The notes beneath the pieces are model-generated. The model saw only the letters and a list, made by a program, of their open reading frames with translations, was not told the DNA's origin and did no database searches. A DNA stretch of 20,311 nucleotides, from contig CAVHCP010000018.1 in the NCBI GenBank assembly GCA_963634825.1, forward strand, positions 1-20,311, in the 5' to 3' direction. The stretch is from Gallibacter sp963634825 (lineage in GTDB: Bacteria > Bacillota > Clostridia > Peptostreptococcales > Anaerovoracaceae). The position numbers and the translations under genes are program-made. This document shows, piece after piece, positions 15,704-20,311 of this stretch (positions within the stretch are counted from its first letter, which is position 1; every line of letters starts with the position of its first letter).

Positions 15704-15805
15704 AAAAGCCTTTTTGGGCTATAATTTTCAATAGGAACTTGAAAACCTGATAAAAAACATATATAATATTGATTGAAAAAGCCCAAATGGGCAGAAATTT
15801 TCAAT
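15704..15805 (+). repeat. pair of 29-base direct repeats framing the ATPase promoter
   Basis: Copy one (15704-15732) and copy two (15777-15805) match at 22 of 29 bases with a period of 73. Both have AAAAGCC, five bases, GGGC, four bases, and ATTTTCAAT. Each contains a small GCC/GGC stem. Copy one ends just before the -35; copy two starts at about the transcription start. The arrangement suggests a paired operator. The bound protein is not known. Confidence 0.75.
15739..15767 (+). promoter_or_regulatory. promoter of the DUF4143 ATPase gene
   Basis: A -35 TTGAAA (15739-15744) and a perfect -10 TATAAT (15762-15767) have a 17-base spacer. It is tightly framed by the two 29-base repeats. Confidence 0.85.
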
Positions 15806-15822
15806 GAAATGGAGTGGGGTTT

Positions 15823-17112
15823 ATGGGAATTAAGCGTGATAGTTACCTTGAGCAGTTGATTTCATACCGTTTTGACGGTTTAGTGAAAGTAATTACCGGG
15901 ATCAGGAGATGTGGCAAATCCTATCTTCTTAAAAACATATACCGAGATTACTTGATTGAAAATGGTGTAAAAGAAGAACAGATTATTACGATTGAGCTTG
16001 ATCTTGCAAAAGATATTAAATACCGTAATCCGCTCATTCTTTCGTCGTATGTAAGAGAGAAAGTGGAAAAGAGCAAAGACGAGTATTATCTTTTCGTTGA
16101 TGAAATTCAAATGTCTGATGAGGTAGCTAATCCATATAATCCGGATGGCAAGAAAATCACCTTTTACGATGCCCTTAATGAATTAAGAGGTCTATCGAAT
16201 TTAGATGTTTATGTAACCGGAAGTAATTCAAAAATGCTTTCCAGCGACATTCTTACTGAATTTCGAGGACGAAGCGATGAAATAAGAGTACACCCGCTTA
16301 GCTTTGCGGAATATTACTCTGCTATTGGTGGGGATAAAAATGAAGCGTTTGACGAATACGCATTTTATGGTGGTATGCCACTTATCTTGTCAAGACCTAA
16401 TGACACGGCTAAGATGAATTATCTGAAATCGCTTTTCTCGGAAGTGTACATTAAAGACATTGTTGAACGCAAGAAAATTGAAAGACAAGATGTTCTGGAG
16501 CAGATTTTAGATTTACTCTGTTCATCGGTAGGTTCATTAACAAATCCAACTAAAATTGCAAACACTCTGAAATCTAAACAAGGGGGAGGTGTGGCCACCA
16601 ACACGATTCGGGCATATATCGGACATTTGGAAGATGCGTTTCTTTTTTCAGAAAGCAAGCGATACGATGTAAAAGGGAAATCTTATTTTGACTCGCCAAG
16701 TAAATATTACTGCGAGGATATTGGACTTAGAAATGCAAGAATAGGTTTTCGTCAGCAGGAAATGACGCATATAATGGAGAACATCATATATAATGAGCTG
16801 AATATCAGGCAGCTTTCTGTTGATGTTGGTGTTGTTTATGCAAGGACGCTCAACGAAAAAGGGAATTCAATTCGCACTCCACGGGAAATTGATTTTGTTG
16901 TAAATTCAGGAGGAAAACGAACCTATATCCAGTCGGCGTATGCGATGCCTACTGACGAAAAAGCAGCAATAGAACTCAGACCATTTGCGCTTACAAGTGA
17001 TTCTTTCCCTAAAATTGTTGTAAGGAAAGATATAGGAAAACGATGGTATGATGATAACGGTATTTTGAATGTCAATGTGATTGATTTTCTTTTAGATAAG
17101 GACCTTATTTAA
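15823..17112 (+). CDS. AAA ATPase with DUF4143 C-terminal region
   Basis: A 429-residue protein. The P-loop is GIRRCGKS (26-33), Walker B is YLFVDEI (D93, E94), a sensor-like TGSNSKML is at 132-139, and RGRSDEIRVHPLSFAEYY follows as in this family. A winged-helix-like part covers about 220-275. The end holds EIDFVV (E355, D357), K365 and YIQSA, a pattern like a PD-(D/E)xK nuclease core. No membrane segment is seen. These ATPases are common in gut and oral anaerobes and archaea, and their function is mostly unknown. I chose the ATG at 15823 because GGAG lies eight bases before it; a GTG at 15814 is in frame but falls in the ribosome site. Isoleucine is mostly ATT, unlike the fab genes. The 3' end overlaps the opposing alaX-like gene by 21 bases. 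Confidence 0.92.
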   Translation: MGIKRDSYLEQLISYRFDGLVKVITGIRRCGKSYLLKNIYRDYLIENGVKEEQIITIELDLAKDIKYRNPLILSSYVREKVEKSKDEYYLFVDEIQMSDEVANPYNPDGKKITFYDALNELRGLSNLDVYVTGSNSKMLSSDILTEFRGRSDEIRVHPLSFAEYYSAIGGDKNEAFDEYAFYGGMPLILSRPNDTAKMNYLKSLFSEVYIKDIVERKKIERQDVLEQILDLLCSSVGSLTNPTKIANTLKSKQGGGVATNTIRAYIGHLEDAFLFSESKRYDVKGKSYFDSPSKYYCEDIGLRNARIGFRQQEMTHIMENIIYNELNIRQLSVDVGVVYARTLNEKGNSIRTPREIDFVVNSGGKRTYIQSAYAMPTDEKAAIELRPFALTSDSFPKIVVRKDIGKRWYDDNGILNVNVIDFLLDKDLI

Positions 17113-18414
17113 ATCTTTGATAAATGTATCAAGGGCATTCGCGTCGGCAAATTTAATGCGTGCACTCGATGAGCTGCCTCCACCCTTAGCACCGTTTTCG
17201 ATAGCCATTTGAACTATCGCCTTGCAGTCCGCATCCACGCTGCCATCTGAAAATAAAAACAATGTATTTGTCTGCAAATCTGCGATTAAAACAAATATCG
17301 AAGGCGCAAATTTGAGAAGCTTACCTATCTCAAGGATGTCATTTGCCGACAAAAAGTCAAAAGCGCGATGAATATATCCTGCTATTTGTGGTTTCTCAGA
17401 GGAGGTCGCATCAATACCGGACATTTCCTCATTTATAGAGCTTGCAAGCTGATTGAGGAAATGCTTTTTTGCTAAAATCAGGGCATCTTTTTCTGCTTCT
17501 GCTTCTTTCTCGCGTTTATCCATTACATCGAGTAAAAGCTCTGCTGATGTAGAATTTTTAATGGCAAGAGTGTTTACAATATCATATTTTGCTTGATAGT
17601 CGGCAAGAGCTTTCATACCTGCATCAAAATAGACTCTGAACATCCCCTTATTTTTTTCGATTTTATAAATCTTGAAAAGACCTATCTGACCTGTTGTAGA
17701 CGGATGAGTGCCACAGCATGCGACACAATCAGCAATCGAATCCCAATCCGAGGCAGAGTCCGGGCCGATCATAACAATCCTTATATCTTTTTCTACCTTT
17801 AGTTCCTTTCGGAGAGGAAAGGCTAGAGCTTCTTCTTTTGTTGAACAAAAATATGTATTTACAGGCAGGTCCTGCCAGATATACGAATTCACAAGATCTT
17901 CAACTTCACGAGCCATCTCAGGTGTAAATGCCTTATATGGCGAATTTTCATCAAACTTTATATCAGCAGTCATAAAATCCTTTCCGATATGAAAACCGCA
18001 GTTTATGCCGTGATACAGCTTATATACCGCGCCGGAAAACAGATGCTCGCCACAATGCCTTTGCATATTTTCAAAACGATGCTTCCAATCTATACGGCAA
18101 ATTACCTTATCACGAGCGGTGATCTTATCGAGATTTCCGTCGTTGCGTAGTTTGTGGAAAAGAAGTCCCTCGCCGTCAAACACATCTATAACATCAAAGG
18201 ATACAGGCTCGCCACCTGTGGGAGACGGCACTATTATTTGCCCGATATCACAGCTTTGGCCGCCACCGGTAGGAAAAAAGACGGTCTTATCCAAAACGAT
18301 ATGGTGACTGTCATCAGCAGGGTTGTCTGTCTTGCTTACAACCATATGATGCTTTACGCTGGCATTCGTTTCGGTTAAATATACATTTTCTTCGTATAAT
18401 TTTTGAGTTTTCAT
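17092..18414 (-). CDS. alanyl-tRNA editing protein, long AlaX-like with DHHA1 domain
   Basis: A 440-residue stand-alone relative of the AlaRS editing region, expected to strip mischarged serine or glycine from tRNA-Ala. The N-terminal part has the family run FFPTGGGQSCDIG near 46-58. The zinc site is H120-x3-H124 in QRHCGEHLFSG plus C233-x3-H237 in CVACCGTHPSTTGQIG. A helical linker at about 300-340 leads to a DHHA1-type C-terminus with NGAKGGGSSSSARIKF near 407-422. The usual CGGTH reads CCGTH here, with the metal ligands kept. GGGAGG lies about eight bases before the ATG. Its last 21 bases overlap the end of the ATPase gene. It could also act on other misacylated tRNAs. Confidence 0.92.
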   Translation of the reverse strand: MKTQKLYEENVYLTETNASVKHHMVVSKTDNPADDSHHIVLDKTVFFPTGGGQSCDIGQIIVPSPTGGEPVSFDVIDVFDGEGLLFHKLRNDGNLDKITARDKVICRIDWKHRFENMQRHCGEHLFSGAVYKLYHGINCGFHIGKDFMTADIKFDENSPYKAFTPEMAREVEDLVNSYIWQDLPVNTYFCSTKEEALAFPLRKELKVEKDIRIVMIGPDSASDWDSIADCVACCGTHPSTTGQIGLFKIYKIEKNKGMFRVYFDAGMKALADYQAKYDIVNTLAIKNSTSAELLLDVMDKREKEAEAEKDALILAKKHFLNQLASSINEEMSGIDATSSEKPQIAGYIHRAFDFLSANDILEIGKLLKFAPSIFVLIADLQTNTLFLFSDGSVDADCKAIVQMAIENGAKGGGSSSSARIKFADANALDTFIKDLNKVLI

Positions 18415-18465
18415 ACATTATACCTCCCGGTTACAATATTTTACAAACTGCTCATAGCTTTAAAA

Positions 18466-18540
18466 ATGCGGAAAAACTATAAAAAATTACTAAAAATTCC
18501 AACAAAATTTACATAAATTGTATTTTAAAATAACAGCGAA
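18466..18540. other. A+T-rich block beside the DnaA boxes
   Basis: About 75 bases, nearly all A and T with runs of A, in the gap upstream of the alaX-like gene. It may be easily unwound and is probably also where the alaX promoter lies; TATAGT on the minus strand is a possible -10 but no clear -35 pairs with it. Confidence 0.45.
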
Positions 18541-18546
18541 CAAAAC

Positions 18547-18677
18547 TGTGGATAACTTGTTGTTAATTTTTTCTATAAATCCCAAAGCCTTTGCAAAATG
18601 AGGACAAACTCGCTATAGAGTTATCCACATGGCATTTTGGATAAAATTGTATACAAAGACGCTTTTTTTGTGGAAAA
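18547..18677. promoter_or_regulatory. cluster of DnaA boxes
   Basis: Perfect boxes are at 18547-18555 (TGTGGATAA) and 18621-18629 (TTATCCACA), in opposite orientation. One-mismatch boxes are at 18636-18644 (TTTGGATAA) and 18669-18677 (TGTGGAAAA). All lie in one 131-base span of a gene-free gap. No dnaA, rpmH or gidA gene is near, so it is more likely a DnaA-binding cluster that regulates or titrates DnaA than the main origin. Confidence 0.7.
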
Positions 18678-18684
18678 GCGTTTT
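18659..18684 (+). other. hairpin over a DnaA-like box
   Basis: ACGCTTTT and AAAAGCGT form a perfect 8-bp stem with a 7-base loop, followed by four Ts. It overlaps the box at 18669. On the plus strand it resembles a weak terminator, but no plus-strand gene ends here. Confidence 0.45.
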
Positions 18685-18776
18685 AAACTTTTAAAAACAG
18701 GCTTTTTGCGACTGTGCAATAAAAATTTTCTTAAACGAACATAGGTTGACATAAAACAGAATGTATAAAAATTCGC

Positions 18777-19964
18777 TTAAAGAATAGGCTCGTCGCCATC
18801 CAAAAATGATTCGAAGTCGAGATACCCGGAGTCTATAAAAGCGGGAAGGGTTGCATTTTGAAATTTATACTTACCGACTAAAATCAGATGGGTGGCGATT
18901 TCGTTTTTCATAAGGGCGTTTTCAAGCTTTTTTGTATCTTTATAATTAAAGGCTTGTATTATGACTTGATCCGTATATGTTACAAAATACGTGCCGATCA
19001 TATCGTCTGTAAGCGAATATATGCTACTGTCAACATGGTCGTTCGCATTTTTAAATACTAGATGAAGCGAACCGTTAGTATGTCGGCTTGATGTCTGCGG
19101 GAATGGAATTTTAAATATAATTTCATTTATATCTGTAGCGTCTGTGAGCAAATCAAAGACGGTTATATATTCCTTTTTGGATAAAAACATATGCTTTTCC
19201 GCCATAGAAATCCTAAAAGGATCTATGATTTTGGCATAGGTGATTTTTAAATCCGAAACTTCGATTTCTGAAATACAAAAATAATTATTGTCATTATCGG
19301 CATGTATGACGGATTTACAGATAAATTTATCGCCGTCGGCCTTGATTTTATTATGATCGAGGATGCCGATAGGAATAGCGCAAAAATCCTCGTCAAGCGT
19401 TGCGCCAAAAGGTTCATCGCATAAATACGATGCACCGATATAATCTTTTTCAAATACGCGCATCAGGAAATAATTTATCGCCTGATATTCGGAGGTGATA
19501 GGCTCGCAAATGCAAGAAATCAGAGCCTCCTTTTCGCTTGGGGTGAGGGGAGATACTTTATCGAGTATAAATAAATATTCTTTGTTGTCACCTACAAGCC
19601 TCCGACCGTTAGAGACGGTCAACTTGTGGTAATAAGCGACAAGTGCGCAGGCTTCCTTCTCGGAAAGCATTTTTTTCTTTCCGCCAAGACAACGCAATAC
19701 ATCTTCGGCAATCAAAAAAGTAAAGCTATTATCAGAATCCCACATAGAATGATATTCTTTTATTTGAGGCTCGCTTGTCTGTATGAAAAAAAGCTGGGAA
19801 AGAGTCTCGTGCTCATCGCAGTTCACTAATTTCCACTTGATGATCAGCCCCATATTGCCCATCAGACGGGTGTTTGTGATGTAAGCGGAAAGAAAAATCT
19901 TTTCGCAGTCATCCTTTGAGTGCATACCGCCTTTTAATACTTTTAAATCGCTTTTTTTGATCAT
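18777..19964 (-). CDS. protein of unknown function, 395 residues
   Basis: I do not recognise a family. The protein has no signal peptide, membrane segment, zinc motif or P-loop. It looks like a mixed alpha/beta cytosolic protein. Several cysteines are scattered and not paired into a metal site. The N-terminus (MIKKSDLKVLKGGMHSKDDC) is basic, and the C-terminus is acidic (DFESFLDGDEPIL). The start is the ATG at 19964, with AAAGGA about nine bases before it and a promoter at 20002-20030. It is a single gene, followed by the gap with the DnaA boxes, and I see no clear terminator after it. Confidence 0.85.
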   Translation of the reverse strand: MIKKSDLKVLKGGMHSKDDCEKIFLSAYITNTRLMGNMGLIIKWKLVNCDEHETLSQLFFIQTSEPQIKEYHSMWDSDNSFTFLIAEDVLRCLGGKKKMLSEKEACALVAYYHKLTVSNGRRLVGDNKEYLFILDKVSPLTPSEKEALISCICEPITSEYQAINYFLMRVFEKDYIGASYLCDEPFGATLDEDFCAIPIGILDHNKIKADGDKFICKSVIHADNDNNYFCISEIEVSDLKITYAKIIDPFRISMAEKHMFLSKKEYITVFDLLTDATDINEIIFKIPFPQTSSRHTNGSLHLVFKNANDHVDSSIYSLTDDMIGTYFVTYTDQVIIQAFNYKDTKKLENALMKNEIATHLILVGKYKFQNATLPAFIDSGYLDFESFLDGDEPIL

Positions 19965-20001
19965 ATCTATAAATCCTTTGCTCTAAATGATTATATATAA
20001 T

Positions 20002-20030
20002 AGTATCTATAATGCTATGATTTATGTCAA
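20002..20030 (-). promoter_or_regulatory. promoter of the 395-residue gene
   Basis: On the minus strand a perfect -35 TTGACA (20025-20030) and -10 GATACT (20002-20007) have a 17-base spacer, giving a leader of about 30 bases. Confidence 0.7.
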
Positions 20031-20173
20031 TATCTTAATAACAGAATAATAGATAGCCCAGAGTAGAAGAGCAAAAACGGCGATAATCTATGTTCAAAAT
20101 CAGCCAACAAGCATTTTGCCAAATGCGTGGCATTCCGAAGGACATTTGATCCAGAAGGCACGCAAAAAAATAT
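20031..20173. other. gene-free stretch with two overlapping small hairpins
   Basis: No gene is seen. GCATTT-TGCC-AAATGC (20111-20126) and AATGC-GTG-GCATT (20122-20134) are perfect inverted repeats that share bases, so only one can form at a time. Confidence 0.4.
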
Positions 20174-20202
20174 TTGAAATCTCCATCCGAATCCGCTATA
20201 AT
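20174..20202 (+). promoter_or_regulatory. strong promoter at the right edge
   Basis: -35 TTGAAA (20174-20179) and a perfect -10 TATAAT (20197-20202) are separated by 17 bases. Transcription should begin near 20209, right at the foot of the hairpin that follows. Confidence 0.8.
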
Positions 20203-20208
20203 ACATTT

Positions 20209-20262
20209 ATAACGTGTGGCGTTTCTGCGTAAATCCAGTTGCAGAAACGCAGCACGTTTTTT
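20209..20262 (+). ncRNA. candidate short RNA or attenuator ending in a terminator hairpin
   Basis: An 18-bp arm at 20211-20228 pairs with 20241-20258 (one G-U and one mismatch), with a 12-base loop and then a run of six Ts. It begins about where the promoter at 20174 would start transcription, so the default product would be an RNA of roughly 54 bases that is mostly hairpin. A downstream gene outside the window may be controlled by it. Confidence 0.5.
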
Positions 20263-20311
20263 GCGGAAATGGGGAAAAGTTTATAAGCAAATCGTGTAGC
20301 AGAAATGCGTA
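20219..20311. repeat. repeated GCAGAAA(C/T)GC motif at the right edge
   Basis: The motif appears as GCGTTTCTGC (20219-20228, reverse), GCAGAAACGC (20241-20250) and GCAGAAATGC (20299-20308). The first and third are each followed by GTA. The window ends in the third copy, so the array may continue. Confidence 0.5.

Noticed and set aside
18415..18776. Main chromosomal origin (oriC)
   Set aside because: DnaA boxes and an A+T block are present, but dnaA, dnaN, rpmH and gidA are absent nearby and only two boxes are perfect.
1..20311. CRISPR arrays, insertion sequences or transposase genes
   Set aside because: No regularly spaced identical repeats and no transposase-like frame were found on reading both strands.

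Overview
The window looks like chromosomal DNA of a low-to-moderate GC Firmicute, most likely a Clostridia-type anaerobe. The grounds are AGGAGG-type ribosome sites throughout, the fabT-fabH-acpP-fabK-fabD-fabG-fabF-accB-fabZ-accC-accD-accA gene order, an FMN enoyl-ACP reductase (FabK) instead of FabI, and a DHHA1-type alanyl-tRNA editing protein. I cannot name the species from the sequence.

Layout. Positions 1-3945 hold the downstream end of a type I restriction-modification locus: a 12-codon tail that may be the specificity subunit, a small helical HEPN-like protein, and a full HsdR motor/nuclease. After a terminator comes a gene-poor, purine-rich stretch and a small charged gene (4269-4775) whose frame carries one in-frame TGA at codon 18. 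Positions 4932-14630 hold a complete type II fatty acid synthesis operon. It is read from a sigma-A promoter with a FabT-like palindrome just downstream of the -10, and contains the FabT-type repressor, the initiation, elongation and reduction enzymes, acyl carrier protein, and all four acetyl-CoA carboxylase subunits. Genes are packed tightly, with several overlapping junctions. A two-way terminator separates it from a convergent HD-domain hydrolase gene.

From 15450 to 15656 there is a tRNA-Lys(CTT) gene with its own promoter, leader hairpin and terminator. Next is an AAA ATPase of the DUF4143 type, whose promoter lies between two 29-bp direct repeats, converging by 21 bp on an alanyl-tRNA editing (AlaX-like) gene. 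The 362-bp gap at 18415-18776 holds two perfect and two near-perfect DnaA boxes beside an A+T-rich block. A 395-residue protein of unknown function follows on the minus strand. The right edge holds a strong promoter that runs straight into a long hairpin with a T-run, a candidate short RNA or attenuator.

How the parts work together. AccABCD make malonyl-CoA; FabD moves malonate to AcpP; FabH starts chains; FabF extends them; FabG, FabZ and FabK complete each cycle; FabT probably represses the set from its own promoter. The restriction locus and the DUF4143 ATPase look like accessory DNA on either side: both rarely use the ATA isoleucine codon that is common in the fatty acid genes. No certain new system is visible. 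The points most worth following up are the DnaA-box cluster, the promoter framed by repeats, the TGA-interrupted gene, the HEPN-like gene inside the restriction locus, and the promoter-hairpin unit at the right edge.
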